From Bacteroidales bacterium 6E (GTDB taxonomy: Bacteria; Bacteroidota; Bacteroidia; Bacteroidales; Prolixibacteraceae): 64,000 bases of DNA. The stretch lies in NCBI GenBank assembly GCA_001270045.2, contig DF970690.1:344369-408368 (forward strand). Reading direction: 5' to 3'. Position 1 is the stretch's first letter; each line of letters begins with the position of its first letter. The position numbers and the translations under genes are program-made. Of the stretch, positions 28,193-38,253 are shown one piece after another. Below the pieces are notes generated by a model that made no database searches, had not been told where the DNA came from, and saw only the letters and a program-made list of their open reading frames with translations.

Positions 28193-29197
28193 ATGAAGAA
28201 AACTTATTACCTGTTTAATCCAGGCCAGTTGCAGAGACGTGACAATACCCTGAAATTTACCCCCTATGACGAAGATGGCAAGGAACAGCAACCCCGGTTT
28301 CTGCCGGTTGAAAACGTGGCTGAGCTTTACTGTTTTGGAAATCTGGATGCCAATTCTGCTTTATACAACTTTCTGGGCAAGGAGCAGATTCCTGTTCATT
28401 TCTTCGACTATTACGAAAATTATTCAGGGTCATTCATGCCGCGTGATGCCCTGATCTCCGGAAAAATGCTGATTGCCCAGGTAAAATTCCAGCAAAACAA
28501 AAAAAAGCGACTTGACCTTGCGCAACGAATATTGGACGGAGCAAGTTATAACATGATCAAGAATCTAAGGTATTATAATAGCCGTGGCAAAGATCTTTTA
28601 CCTATCATCGAAATGATTGAAGTATTGGTCTCAAAAATACCCGAGACGGGCGCAATTGATGAACTGATGGGCATAGAAGGCAATATCAGAAAATATTACT
28701 ATGAGGCATTCAATCTAATCATCAATGATTTTGAAATGCAGGGACGGTCATACCGACCACCCAAAAATGAGGTCAATGCCTTAATGTCTTTCGGAAACAT
28801 GATGTGTTACAGTCAATGTTTGCGAGCCATTCACCAAACACAGCTTAATCCTACAATCAGTTTTCTTCATGAACCAGGCGAAAGGCGATTTTCATTGTCG
28901 CTTGACCTGGCCGAAGTTTTTAAACCTTTATTGGTTGACAGGGTAATATTTAAGGTGTTAAATAAAAAAATGATACAACAATATCATTTTGAGGAACAAC
29001 TCAACCGGATCAATTTGGTCGCAAGTGGCAAAAAAATCTTTATTCAAGCCTTCGAGGACAGGTTGGAAGAAACCATCAAACATCGGACATTAAACCGGTC
29101 GATAAGTTACAAGCATCTTATCAAATTGGAATGTTATAAAATCCAGAAGCACCTGCTCGAGATTGAAGAGTATAAACCCTTCAAAATGTGGTGGTAA
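28193..29197 (+). CDS. cas1: Cas1 integrase, type I-B
   Basis: The 334-residue protein begins [20 protein letters not shown], as I-B Cas1 proteins do. Catalytic residues are visible in order: Glu near 162 in [15 protein letters not shown], His near 225 in [20 protein letters not shown] and the following Asp. The remainder is the alpha-helical C-terminal domain. With Cas2 it integrates new spacers at the leader end of the array. It lies 9 bases after cas4, and its TAA overlaps the ATG of cas2. Confidence 0.97.
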   Translation: MKKTYYLFNPGQLQRRDNTLKFTPYDEDGKEQQPRFLPVENVAELYCFGNLDANSALYNFLGKEQIPVHFFDYYENYSGSFMPRDALISGKMLIAQVKFQQNKKKRLDLAQRILDGASYNMIKNLRYYNSRGKDLLPIIEMIEVLVSKIPETGAIDELMGIEGNIRKYYYEAFNLIINDFEMQGRSYRPPKNEVNALMSFGNMMCYSQCLRAIHQTQLNPTISFLHEPGERRFSLSLDLAEVFKPLLVDRVIFKVLNKKMIQQYHFEEQLNRINLVASGKKIFIQAFEDRLEETIKHRTLNRSISYKHLIKLECYKIQKHLLEIEEYKPFKMWW

Positions 29198-29460
29198 TGT
29201 ATGTAATAGCAATGTATGACGTAGGAAAGAAGCGGGTTTCGAAAATGTTAAAATTATGCCGGCGGTATTTAAACTGGATCCAGAATTCAGTATTTGAAGG
29301 TGAAATTACGGAGGTTAAACTGGAAGAATTAAAAATGCACGCCTTGGATATTATGGACGAGAGTAAGGACAGTTTAATCATTTTCAAAACCCGACAGGAG
29401 AAATGGTTGGATAAAGAGATTGTCGGGCATGAACGTCAAAACCTGGATACAATCTTATAG
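29197..29460 (+). CDS. cas2: Cas2 adaptation subunit
   Basis: I start Cas2 at the ATG at 29197 ([20 protein letters not shown]), which overlaps the cas1 stop as TAATG. A GTG nine bases upstream is possible but would add three residues ahead of the usual MYVIxxYD start. The 87-residue ferredoxin-fold protein carries the conserved YLNWIQNSVFEGE segment typical of I-B Cas2. It is the structural partner of Cas1 in spacer acquisition and the last cas gene; the leader and array follow after 228 bases. Confidence 0.95.
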   Translation: MYVIAMYDVGKKRVSKMLKLCRRYLNWIQNSVFEGEITEVKLEELKMHALDIMDESKDSLIIFKTRQEKWLDKEIVGHERQNLDTIL

Positions 29461-29688
29461 TATTTTAATTGTCGAAGATGCCAATTTACACCTGGATAAA
29501 GTGACAATGCCACTTTAAAAGCGACTAAAAAGTTCTTTGACATACTGAATTCCAAACAGATACACCAAGTTGTCGATACACGGGCAAAAATGCATTTTAA
29601 CAGATCGACAACAAAATCAATAATTTTTGATACATTTGAACTTAATAATTCACTGAAAATGAGTTATTTTTTTGCAGTCGTCGAACGG
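29461..29688 (+). promoter_or_regulatory. CRISPR leader
   Basis: The 228-base AT-rich segment between cas2 and the first repeat contains no gene. It begins with a small AAAGTG/CACTTT hairpin (about 29499-29516) that may end cas transcription, and it ends in a T-rich run (TTATTTTTTTGC near 29663-29675) just before the first repeat. The position next to cas2, the intact repeats on this side and the degenerate repeats at the far end identify it as the leader where new spacers enter and from which the array is transcribed rightward. Confidence 0.85.
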
Positions 29689-32600
29689 CTATCAACCGCA
29701 CCATACTGGAATTGAAATTAGGTGTGATAATTCACATTGTTGAGCAGTCGGCTTGCCTATCAACCGCACCATACTGGAATTGAAATCCCTGCAACTGACG
29801 CTTCCATAAACTCCCAGAACACTATCAACCGCACCATACTGGAATTGAAATAAGGTTGGTATGGGGTTGGTTGAGAGCAGGAGTGTTCTATCAACCGCAC
29901 CATACTGGAATTGAAATTATGACCACTATTGTTTTTACCTTTTTTTGTATATCTATCAACCGCACCATACTGGAATTGAAATATGTGAACCTTATTCCGA
30001 TATAGTTAGTTCCTCTCTATCAACCGCACCATACTGGAATTGAAATGAAGGATGGAATTGAGTAGAAGTTATGGGCAAATCTATCAACCGCACCATACTG
30101 GAATTGAAATCCATGAAGATATGGTACATGCGGTTGATGCGGTTGTCAGCTATCAACCGCACCATACTGGAATTGAAATGCAGTATCTGGATGGAGACCA
30201 TCGTGTTTTTGCCGCCTATCAACCGCACCATACTGGAATTGAAATGGCGTCGAAGGTTCTGAATTTGCTGACGTAATTCTCTATCAACCGCACCATACTG
30301 GAATTGAAATTCGTTTGTCAAGCCTCTGGCCCTGGGTGGTATTTCCACTATCAACCGCACCATACTGGAATTGAAATGCGTTTGCTGTTGTTCCTCGAAC
30401 TTGCCTTCCAAACTATCAACCGCACCATACTGGAATTGAAATTTGATGGACGTTGTAAAATATGTAGTCAAAATTGGTTTCTATCAACCGCACCATACTG
30501 GAATTGAAATTTATCTGTAATTATTTCGGTTATCCATTTTTTGTCTATCAACCGCACCATACTGGAATTGAAATTAATGTTTATGCAACCGAAGATCAAG
30601 CAAATTCAGCCCTATCAACCGCACCATACTGGAATTGAAATGTATTCCTAATCTTCAATTACAATAACCTATGGACTATCAACCGCACCATACTGGAATT
30701 GAAATTTTTGTCCCCGAAATTATAAATGATATAACTTTGACGCTATCAACCGCACCATACTGGAATTGAAATGCATTACCTTGTGTTCGTCAAAATCCTT
30801 TGTCCTCTATCAACCGCACCATACTGGAATTGAAATCAGGGTACTTGGACAAAAATGTGGCTTCATGCAGCCGCTATCAACCGCACCATACTGGAATTGA
30901 AATTTGAGGATATTCCCTCAAAACGATTGCGGTTTGGACTATCAACCGCACCATACTGGAATTGAAATTCTTTGTAAGCGCGTAGCACGTCGCAAATCTT
31001 CCACTATCAACCGCACCATACTGGAATTGAAATAGATTAAACATGATTAAGTGATAGTGTGGTCTTAGCGCTATCAACCGCACCATACTGGAATTGAAAT
31101 ATGCAACACTTTTGGCCATCTCCTTCCGATACTGACTATCAACCGCACCATACTGGAATTGAAATATATCACAACTGGTGTCTTTCCGCCTCCTAAAAAT
31201 TCTATCAACCGCACCATACTGGAATTGAAATTTGACAGAATTGATTTTACTTGCAGCGTTTGCACTTGCTATCAACCGCACCATACTGGAATTGAAATAT
31301 AATTCTGATATGCTAAAACTCATATCCGGTACAGCTATCAACCGCACCATACTGGAATTGAAATGGAATAATCTCTTCACATAGAATGGGAATTAAATCT
31401 CCCTATCAACCGCACCATACTGGAATTGAAATTTATGTATATACAGTTATTGTTTTAGCCTGCAAACTATCAACCGCACCATACTGGAATTGAAATAGAG
31501 ACAGGGCGCAAGATTTGATCTCAAGGGGCCTGGCCTATCAACCGCACCATACTGGAATTGAAATAAATTATTGCCGACTTGAATAAGGAGCTCCATGCCT
31601 ATCAACCGCACCATACTGGAATTGAAATGCCTTGTCAAGTACAGGGCAGGCATTAAAATACAACTATCAACCGCACCATACTGGAATTGAAATTTATGAT
31701 CTCCGTAGTCTTCCATCATAACCTCGATTCTATCAACCGCACCATACTGGAATTGAAATTTAAACAGAAAGCCTATTTCAACCGGGCACAGCTCTATCAA
31801 CCGCACCATACTGGAATTGAAATGTTGATGTTTGCATTGTAGTCGAAGGTGACACAACTATCAACCGCACCATACTGGAATTGAAATGTTCAAGCGGGAT
31901 GATATCGTCCCACGGAATGTTTTCTATCAACCGCACCATACTGGAATTGAAATACGTGCACAATACTTCGAAACCTGCACTGGCCGACTATCAACCGCAC
32001 CATACTGGAATTGAAATGAGGTACAAGCCAGTTGTTGAATATGCGATCCTCACTATCAACCGCACCATACTGGAATTGAAATTCATTAACCTCAGGCCGG
32101 TTGGACCTTACCACTGCTATCAACCGCACCATACTGGAATTGAAATAGGGCAATGCTTTGCTGGCGTGGGCACAGAAGGACTATCAACCGCACCATACTG
32201 GAATTGAAATTGTATTGAACGATCTTCCAGAAGTTACCCAGGTCACTATCAACCGCACCATACTGGAATTGAAATCAGGAGCAGTTTGCCATCCAAGATA
32301 GCGGCCTCCTGCCTATCAACCGCACCATACTGGAATTGAAATAGAACTGCGGGCTTGACTTTTATTATTAAATAATCATGCTATCAACCGCACCATACTG
32401 GAATTGAAATAAGGAGGTGTTCCGATGACTGCTATTTCGGGTAAATACTATCAACCGCACCATACTGGAATTGAAATAAGATACAAGCGTAGTATCGTCA
32501 GAACTTACCTGCTATCAACCGCACCATACTGGAATTGAAATAAACGTCACGGTAAAGCAAGTATGGCGGCCCCTGCTATCAACCGCACCATACTGGAATT

Positions 32601-32993
32601 GAAATATTGACAACCGTCGTGGGCAGGATACCGAGTGGACTATCAACCGCACCATACTGGAATTGAAATTATACATACATCTATGGAGATTCCACGCCCG
32701 CGGGCTATCAACCGCACCATACTGGAATTGAAATTACTACGAATTGAGAGAAGAAGTTGAACTAATTTACTATCAACCGCACCATACTGGAATTGAAATA
32801 AGTACGTATTTGAAAGCACAAGCAAGGGCAAGCGCCTATCAACCGCACCATACTGGAATTGAAATTCGTTTGCGGTCGACCGGTTCAATATCCACGATGC
32901 TATCAACCGCACCATACTGGAATTGAAATATATTGCCGAATCTGATGATGAAATATCTTATCACTATCAACCGCACCATACTGGAATTGAAAT
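29689..32993 (+). CRISPR. CRISPR array, leader-proximal segment: 51 repeats
   Basis: I counted 51 copies of a 30-bp repeat, starting at 29689, 29757, 29822 and so on to 32964. The repeat begins CTATCAACCGCACC and ends GGAATTGAAAT, so the predicted crRNA handle is ATTGAAAT, the type I-B form. All copies I read in this segment are identical. Spacers are 34-39 bases and look unique. The short CCA-TAC-TGG inside the repeat is its only symmetry, consistent with an unstructured repeat that is gripped by Cas6. The last spacer of this segment is interrupted by the IS21-family element that starts at 33019. Confidence 0.99.
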
Positions 32994-33013
32994 GCGACAA
33001 CAGTTTCTGTATG

Positions 33014-33018
33014 GTGGA
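33014..33018. repeat. IS21 target-site duplication, left copy
   Basis: GTGGA directly precedes the left inverted repeat of the element and recurs at 35748-35752 directly after its right end. The five bases are within the family's usual 4-8. Confidence 0.85.
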
Positions 33019-33376
33019 TGGATAGTTCGGACCATGCTGACCCCCCAATTCGGATAAAAGCAAGCTGGGTTTTGTGCTAATTTTTACAAAAGACGCATGA
33101 CATTCCGGCATATATTGACCCCCTTACTTAGATGAACCAATAATTTTAGGCTCTTATTTACGGGCTGCTGGCCAATAGGCCGGGCATTTCGGGGAACAAT
33201 TCGGAGCATGTTGACCCCCTGATGCCGGGTTTTATTTGACATCAGCCTGCACAAGAAAGGGATTTCAGGCGGCGGCGTGTTCCAAAACGGACCATGCTGA
33301 CCCCTCCTTAGAAGGATCTTGGTTTAAACAGGTTTTGGTTTATTTATGCCATATAAATTCAAAAACATGATCGCAT

Positions 33377-34927
33377 ATGGCAGGAAAAACAAGGCCTATG
33401 AGTCAGATAAAACAGTTATTGCACCTGCACAGGCAGGGTAAAAAGATAAAAGAGATCGCCCGCATGTTGGCGTTAAGTAAAAATACGGTAAAGTCATACC
33501 TGCGTAAGGTAGCCAGTTCCGGTGTAAATCCAGATACTTTGCTTGAACTAGACGATCCGGTATTGGAAGCCCGATTCCATGCCGGCAATCCTGCCTACCT
33601 GGACACCCGGTTTGTCGATTTTAAAGACCGGGTTGAAGGTTTTGAGAAGGAGCTTAAGAAAGACGGGGTAACAAAAAAGATATTATGGCAGGAATACAAA
33701 CAAGAAAATCCGGGAGGATATGGGTACACCCAGTTTTGTTACCATTTATCGCAACATCAGCTTGCCAAAAAGCCTTCGATGGTACTGACACACCAACCCG
33801 GGGAAAAACTGTTCATTGATTTTGCCGGGAAAAGACTCGAGTATACTGACCCCGAAACCGGTGAGATTATCCCATGTCAGGTTTTTGTGGCCTGTATGCC
33901 TTATTCGGATTATAGTTTTGCCATGGCCGTGCGTACCCAGGGCATTGAAGACTTTTTGCAGGCCTTGGCCTGTTGCCTTTCCCATCTGGGCGGTGTACCC
34001 AGGGTCGTGGTTCCCGACAATCTTAAATCGGCCATAGTAAAAGCCAGTCGGTATGAACCGGATATAAACCAGGCGCTGGAGGATTTTGCCAACCATTACG
34101 GATTTGCCGTAATCCCGGCCCGTGTAAAAAAGCCAAAAGATAAGGCTCTGGTTGAAAACCAGGTGCGGCTTATTTACAGTCGGGTATATGCCCGTTTGCG
34201 TAACCTTCAGTTCTTCGATTTGCCCTCCTTAAACCAGGCCATTGCCCGAATGATTTGCCTTCATAACCAAACCCGCATGCAGTTAAAACCCTGGTCACGC
34301 GAAGAAAAGTTTCTGGCTGAAGAAAAGTTTCTGCTGGGAAAACTTCCCGAGTCGCCCTATGAAATAAAATACTACACAGAACTTAAAGTGGCCCAAAACA
34401 ACCATATATGCCTGTGGTGTGACAAGCATTACTATAGTGTTCCCTTCATACATATCGGATCAAATGTCAAAGTAATCTTTACCCGTTCGCTGGTCAGGGT
34501 ATACCGCAAAGGTGAACTGATAGCCCTGCATGCACGCAGTTTCAAACCGGGAGGATATACGTTTGATCCGGAACACTTGTGTTCGCACCACCAGCATTAT
34601 CTGCAACGAAGTCCGGATTACTACATGAGCCAGGCATTGAAGAGATCCAAGGTGCTTGCCGAACTTATGGAGATGATGTTTAATGACGGTCGGCATCCTG
34701 AGCAGCATTATAAAAGCTGCGACGGGTTGTTTAACCTGCACAAGAAAACACATCCTCAGGTATTTGATGAAGCTTGCCGGCTGGCCATCACACACCAAAA
34801 CCCATCCTACAAGTTTGTGGATAACATTATCAGAAACAATATGGTCGGGATTGCGCACGAAACAAGCCACAAACAGCTTCCTGCCCACAAGAATATCAGG
34901 GGTAGGGATTATTATAAACAAACATAA
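33377..34927 (+). CDS. istA: IstA transposase of the IS21-family element
   Basis: The 516-residue protein starts with a helix-turn-helix (about 15-40: KKIKEIARMLALSKNTVKSY). It then has an RNase-H-like DDE domain: LFIDFAGKRLEY (first Asp about 147), VVVPDNLKSAIV (second Asp about 213) and KDKALVENQVRL (Glu about 259). The C-terminal Mu-transposase-type beta domain follows (LWCDKHYYSVP). All three catalytic residues appear present and the frame is intact, so the element may still be mobile. It is preceded by 358 bases of left-end sequence carrying the TGACCCC motifs and no gene, and istB begins six bases after it ends. Confidence 0.96.
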   Translation: MAGKTRPMSQIKQLLHLHRQGKKIKEIARMLALSKNTVKSYLRKVASSGVNPDTLLELDDPVLEARFHAGNPAYLDTRFVDFKDRVEGFEKELKKDGVTKKILWQEYKQENPGGYGYTQFCYHLSQHQLAKKPSMVLTHQPGEKLFIDFAGKRLEYTDPETGEIIPCQVFVACMPYSDYSFAMAVRTQGIEDFLQALACCLSHLGGVPRVVVPDNLKSAIVKASRYEPDINQALEDFANHYGFAVIPARVKKPKDKALVENQVRLIYSRVYARLRNLQFFDLPSLNQAIARMICLHNQTRMQLKPWSREEKFLAEEKFLLGKLPESPYEIKYYTELKVAQNNHICLWCDKHYYSVPFIHIGSNVKVIFTRSLVRVYRKGELIALHARSFKPGGYTFDPEHLCSHHQHYLQRSPDYYMSQALKRSKVLAELMEMMFNDGRHPEQHYKSCDGLFNLHKKTHPQVFDEACRLAITHQNPSYKFVDNIIRNNMVGIAHETSHKQLPAHKNIRGRDYYKQT

Positions 34928-34933
34928 ATTTTA

Positions 34934-35659
34934 ATGCGTATGATGCAAATCGAAACAATGATGACCCAGCTGCGCCTGCAAGGCATGGCCCGCAGTTGGC
35001 AGACGATGGTGGAAACCCGTCAGCTGCATGAACTCTCTTTGAGCCAGGGACTGGAACTCTTACTTCAGTCGGAAGCGCAACAACGCTCCAACCGGCGTTT
35101 TGACCGGTTACAAAAGAATGCCCGATTCCGTTATCAGGCATCAGTGGAAGAGTTGAGTTATGATGCTTCCCGAGGGCTTGACCGTTCATTAATTGCCATG
35201 TTACTGACCGGAGAATACCTTGAAAAAGGAGAATCCATTCTGGTTACCGGTGCGGCTGGCTGCGGAAAGAGTTTTCTGGTGTCGGCTCTGGGCCATCAGG
35301 CTTGTGCACAGGGATTCAGCGTAGGGTATTTTAATGTACAAAAGCTGCTTCTCAGAGCCAAAATGGCCAGGGTGGAGGGTACTATCCTAAAGTTCTTTGA
35401 CAAACTGGCTAAAACAAACCTGCTTATTCTGGACGATTTTGGACTCACGCATCTGGAAGGGCAACAGCAACTTGATCTGATGGAAATCATCGAAGATCGT
35501 CACGGCAAAGCTTCTACAATCATTGCCAGCCAGTTGCCAGTGGCGAACTGGTTCGATATTATTGGAGAGGAGACCATTGCGGATGCCATTTTGGACAGGC
35601 TGGTACACTCATCCTACAGAATTGAATTGAAGGGTGAAAGTTTAAGAAAAAAACGGTAA
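34934..35659 (+). CDS. istB: IstB AAA+ ATPase of the IS21-family element
   Basis: The 241-residue DnaC-like ATPase helps IstA choose and bend its target. Walker A is TGAAGCGKSFLV near residues 104-115, and Walker B is LLILDDFGLTHL near 170. The C-terminal arginine-containing segment VHSSYRIELKGESLRKKR is typical of IstB. The reading frame is complete. Some 88 bases of right-end sequence with two inverted GGGGGTCA motifs follow before the target duplication. Confidence 0.96.
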   Translation: MRMMQIETMMTQLRLQGMARSWQTMVETRQLHELSLSQGLELLLQSEAQQRSNRRFDRLQKNARFRYQASVEELSYDASRGLDRSLIAMLLTGEYLEKGESILVTGAAGCGKSFLVSALGHQACAQGFSVGYFNVQKLLLRAKMARVEGTILKFFDKLAKTNLLILDDFGLTHLEGQQQLDLMEIIEDRHGKASTIIASQLPVANWFDIIGEETIADAILDRLVHSSYRIELKGESLRKKR

Positions 35660-35747
35660 AATTGTCAGTCGATCATGTTCTTTGAGTCGTAACCTGTTAA
35701 GGGGGTCAATATCACCGAAACGGGGGTCAGTATCACCGAAATATCCA

Positions 35748-35752
35748 GTGGA
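35748..35752. repeat. IS21 target-site duplication, right copy
   Basis: GTGGA immediately follows the right inverted repeat of the element and continues into the rest of the interrupted spacer (to 35763). Confidence 0.85.
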
Positions 35753-35763
35753 TCTATACTCAG

Positions 35764-36418
35764 CTATCAACCGCACCATACTGGAATTGAAATCCAGCAC
35801 CTCTGAGGTTCTCACCGGATCCATCAACTATCAACCGCACCATACTGGAATTGAAATGTGTATAAGTGCCTTCGTTATCTTTTGTGCAGGTCTATCAACC
35901 GCACCATACTGGAATTGAAATACAAATGGATACATCCCCGATGAGCCCGGCAGCGCTATCAACCGCACCATACTGGAATTGAAATTCTATTCGTCTTGTA
36001 GTACTCACGCAATCGCCCGCGGCTATCAACCGCACCATACTGGAATTGAAATAATGTTTACTGCCGTTGTCTGGCCAAATCTCCATCTATCAACCGCACC
36101 ATACTGGAATTGAAATAATAGTGTCATCAATTTCAGCGATCTCATACCAGCTATCAACCGCACCATACTGGAATTGAAATGGATGAAATTTCCGGATACT
36201 ATTGCAAAATGGTTCTATCAACCGCACCATACTGGAATTGAAATAGTTCTTTTACATCCAAGCCCAAATTTGAGGCCTGCTATCAACCGCACCATACTGG
36301 AATTGAAATAGGTCAGCCAACCTGGTAGGAGGTGTATCAAGGCCGCTATCAACCGAACCATACTGGAATTGAAATTAGCCTTTAACCGGATGTAAGATTT
36401 TGATTTTCATCTATCAAC
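35764..36418 (+). CRISPR. CRISPR array, leader-distal segment: 10 repeats plus a stub
   Basis: The same 30-bp repeat continues at 35764, 35828, 35892, 35956, 36023, 36087, 36151, 36215 and 36280. A last copy at 36346-36375 has one substitution (CCGAACC for CCGCACC). A further 35-base spacer-like stretch is followed by only the first eight bases of a repeat, CTATCAAC, at 36411-36418. Degeneration at this end confirms that it is the old, leader-distal end. With the 51 repeats on the other side of the insertion the array has 61 full-length repeats. Confidence 0.98.
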
Positions 36419-36493
36419 AAAAACAAGTTACAAAAATTAGGTGGCTCATGCTATTACAAACATATAGCCTTTCAATGCATCCATCTTCAGAAT

Positions 36494-36613
36494 AAGATGT
36501 CATCTTCTCGATGTATCCTCCTTCGGAATAAGATGTCATCTTCTCGTTGCATCCATCTTCGGAAAAGATGACATCTTTTCGATGCATTCATCAACGGAAT
36601 AAGATGTCATCTT
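36494..36613. repeat. Dispersed palindromic repeat, four-copy cluster with 36-bp period
   Basis: The 13-base motif AAGATGTCATCTT occurs at 36494, 36530 and 36601, and as its reverse complement AAGATGACATCTT at 36565, at intervals of 36, 35 and 36 bases. The spacers between them are similar to each other (TCGATGTATCCTCCTTCGGA, TCGTTGCATCCATCTTCGGA and so on). The cluster fills the gap between the end of the CRISPR array and the next gene. It resembles a short tandem or REP-type element rather than part of the array: the motif has nothing in common with the CRISPR repeat. Confidence 0.85.
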
Positions 36614-36621
36614 ATGGAAAC

Positions 36622-37503
36622 CTACAATGGCACCCTGTAGAAGTCGTTCAGCGAATGGCTGTAGTGGCTGTAATCGATTTTGTATTTTCGCTGGAAGATC
36701 CGTGGTTCCTTGTATCCGGTGGGGACCAAGGTGATCTTGGTCATTCCGCCGATGGTTTTGTACTGGCTCGAATTCATCGTTTCCTGGTCGAACAGCACAT
36801 CGAAATAGAACAGGTACTTCCCTGCCCATTTGATGTAACTTTCGGCATCCACGGGGCTTAATTCGCCTTGTTTGCTCACCAGCTTCAAACCGGGGTTCCT
36901 GCCGACGATCGCCTTCTGGAATTCAACGCCGTTCAATGGGGTTCCGTTCAACGTGGGCATGATGTTGAACTGGGGGTCCATGTAAATCCACTTGCCGAGT
37001 TCTTCAGAATAAACCTCGCTGACCACGTGACCGGCACCGCGCATGACTTTCTCGACATCGCGGCTTTTCAGTCCCAGTGTCCGGGCTTGGAACCCGATGC
37101 TGTTCAGGGCTGTTGTTGCCACAATGCCATATTCGACACAGCGGAACTGCTTTCCTTCTTTCGCCTCCTGCAGGATGGTGATGGCATCGGATTTCGAAGG
37201 AACGTTGCTGCCGTTGTGCGACCATTGCCGACAGGTCCAGTCGAGGATCGTCAGGATCTTGTCCAGGTCGCCCTTGTCGCCCGATACCAGCTCTTCGAGG
37301 TTGTACTGATTCCTCAATTCCCTGAGGTATTGGTTACCGAGAGTGTCGGGATAATAAAATTCAAATTGTGGGTTGGCCGGGTCTTCAGAGAAGGATATCT
37401 CCTTCAGATTGTCCGACGGACTGACATTTACCAGTTGAAAAAAGGCGGAACAGCTGCAAAACAGTGCGCCGCTGAAGAGAATTGCCAGTAATTTTTTGGT
37501 CAT
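36622..37503 (-). CDS. Transglutaminase-like lipoprotein
   Basis: I start it at the ATG at 37503 (MTKKLLAILFSGALFCSCSA, a lipoprotein signal); the frame is open upstream but runs through the repeat at 37.6 kb. The 293-residue protein has the transglutaminase/papain-like triad in order: Cys in KQFRCVEYG, His in RGAGHVVSEVY and Asp in WIYMDPQFN. Such domains in Bacteroidota lipoproteins act as cysteine proteases or amidases in the cell envelope, but the substrate is unknown. The stop lies about ten bases beyond the palindromic repeat cluster. It appears to be transcribed alone. Confidence 0.8.
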   Translation of the reverse strand: MTKKLLAILFSGALFCSCSAFFQLVNVSPSDNLKEISFSEDPANPQFEFYYPDTLGNQYLRELRNQYNLEELVSGDKGDLDKILTILDWTCRQWSHNGSNVPSKSDAITILQEAKEGKQFRCVEYGIVATTALNSIGFQARTLGLKSRDVEKVMRGAGHVVSEVYSEELGKWIYMDPQFNIMPTLNGTPLNGVEFQKAIVGRNPGLKLVSKQGELSPVDAESYIKWAGKYLFYFDVLFDQETMNSSQYKTIGGMTKITLVPTGYKEPRIFQRKYKIDYSHYSHSLNDFYRVPL

Positions 37504-38253
37504 GGGTTTTGGTTTTTGCCAAAAGTATTCTTTTTTGTTAAATATACTGGATGTAATCCACAGATTTTTCGGAAATACAGGGGTTATAGGGACTTGCTCG
37601 GAGAAGGAACACCATACGAATTCGAAAAAAGATGTCATCTTATCGTTGCATTTGTATTTGGACAGGACAGAGCATGCCCTGTCCCTACGCTTCAGTTTCC
37701 AAAGGGTGATTTTGCAATTCAATTTTCATCGGATGATTGTGAAATCTGTGTAATCTATCAACCTGTGGTTTAGAATGGCTTGTGATACCGGAAACCCTAC
37801 CAGCAACATACCAAACCTCTATTTGCCATAACTTATAAAAATTACCAGGACCGCATTCTGACTGTTATCGGCAGGTTTGCTGGCCGGCATAGCCTTGAAC
37901 GTAATATAGCAACACAACAATATTGACAGAAAGCTGTCAATGCTTCAGATTTCCACAAAATGACAAAAAGGTCATATTGTACGTATCGACAATTTTCCAT
38001 ACCTTCGAAGATGTATACGGAATAGGTAATATGTTATTCATGTTTGAAATTCCGTACAATTGGGAAATTCTGGTTTTAAACAGGGAGTTTCAGGCGTACC
38101 GCAAAATCTATGGTTTAAGATATGCAAGTCTCGGTATCCGAGTGACAGATGCCTGCCAGGGCCAAAGGTCAGGATACATTTAAGGTGCAGACTCCGGATC
38201 ATCTGCACATCATCTTACGATCCGGAATAATTAACTTACAAAGGTCAAACAGT
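37504..38253. other. 750-base intergenic stretch
   Basis: It holds a copy of the dispersed repeat (37629-37684), a small ATTGACAG/CTGTCAAT hairpin (37922-37941) and an inverted repeat TCCGGATC/GATCCGGA (38193-38200 and 38219-38226) just before the start of the next gene, possibly a regulatory hairpin. An open frame at 37923-38183 has no protein-like features. I see nothing else. Confidence 0.5.
37629..37684. repeat. Dispersed palindromic repeat, copy with a GC-rich second palindrome
   Basis: AAGATGTCATCTT at 37629-37641 is followed by TCGTTGCATTTG and then by GGACAGAGCATGCCCTGTCC at 37665-37684, a near-perfect 20-base palindrome, and CTACGCTTCAGTTTCC. The copy at 42.8 kb has the same order of parts, so the element is composite and about 100-150 bases long. 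Confidence 0.75.

Larger units (their letters stand above)
33019..35747 (+). mobile_element. IS21-family insertion sequence inside a CRISPR spacer (2729 bp)
   Basis: The left end reads TGGATAGTTCGG...TGACCCCC, and the right end read inward is TGGATATTTCGG...TGACCCCC, a clear imperfect inverted repeat. The element encodes istA and istB and is flanked by GTGGA duplications. The left end holds four TGACCCC motifs (about 33038, 33116, 33212, 33298) and the right end two inverted ones (about 35701, 35722), the multiple transposase sites expected for IS21 ends. The left spacer part (32994-33018, 25 bases with the duplication) plus the right part after the duplication (35753-35763, 11 bases) gives a 36-base spacer, so the original array can be reconstructed exactly. 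Confidence 0.95.

Noticed and set aside
30111-30149. A spacer containing CGGTTGATGCGGTTG, partly complementary to the repeat
   Set aside because: Only eight bases (CGGTTGAT) match the reverse complement of the repeat, which can happen by chance among 60 spacers.
29992-33111. Many open frames through the CRISPR array on both strands, with recurring FNSSMVRLI and YQPHHTGIE sequences
   Set aside because: They are translations of the repeat itself in different frames, so they are artefacts of the array.
37923-38183. An 86-codon plus-strand frame upstream of the large secreted protein
   Set aside because: It has no start-site support or domain and overlaps inverted repeats that look regulatory.
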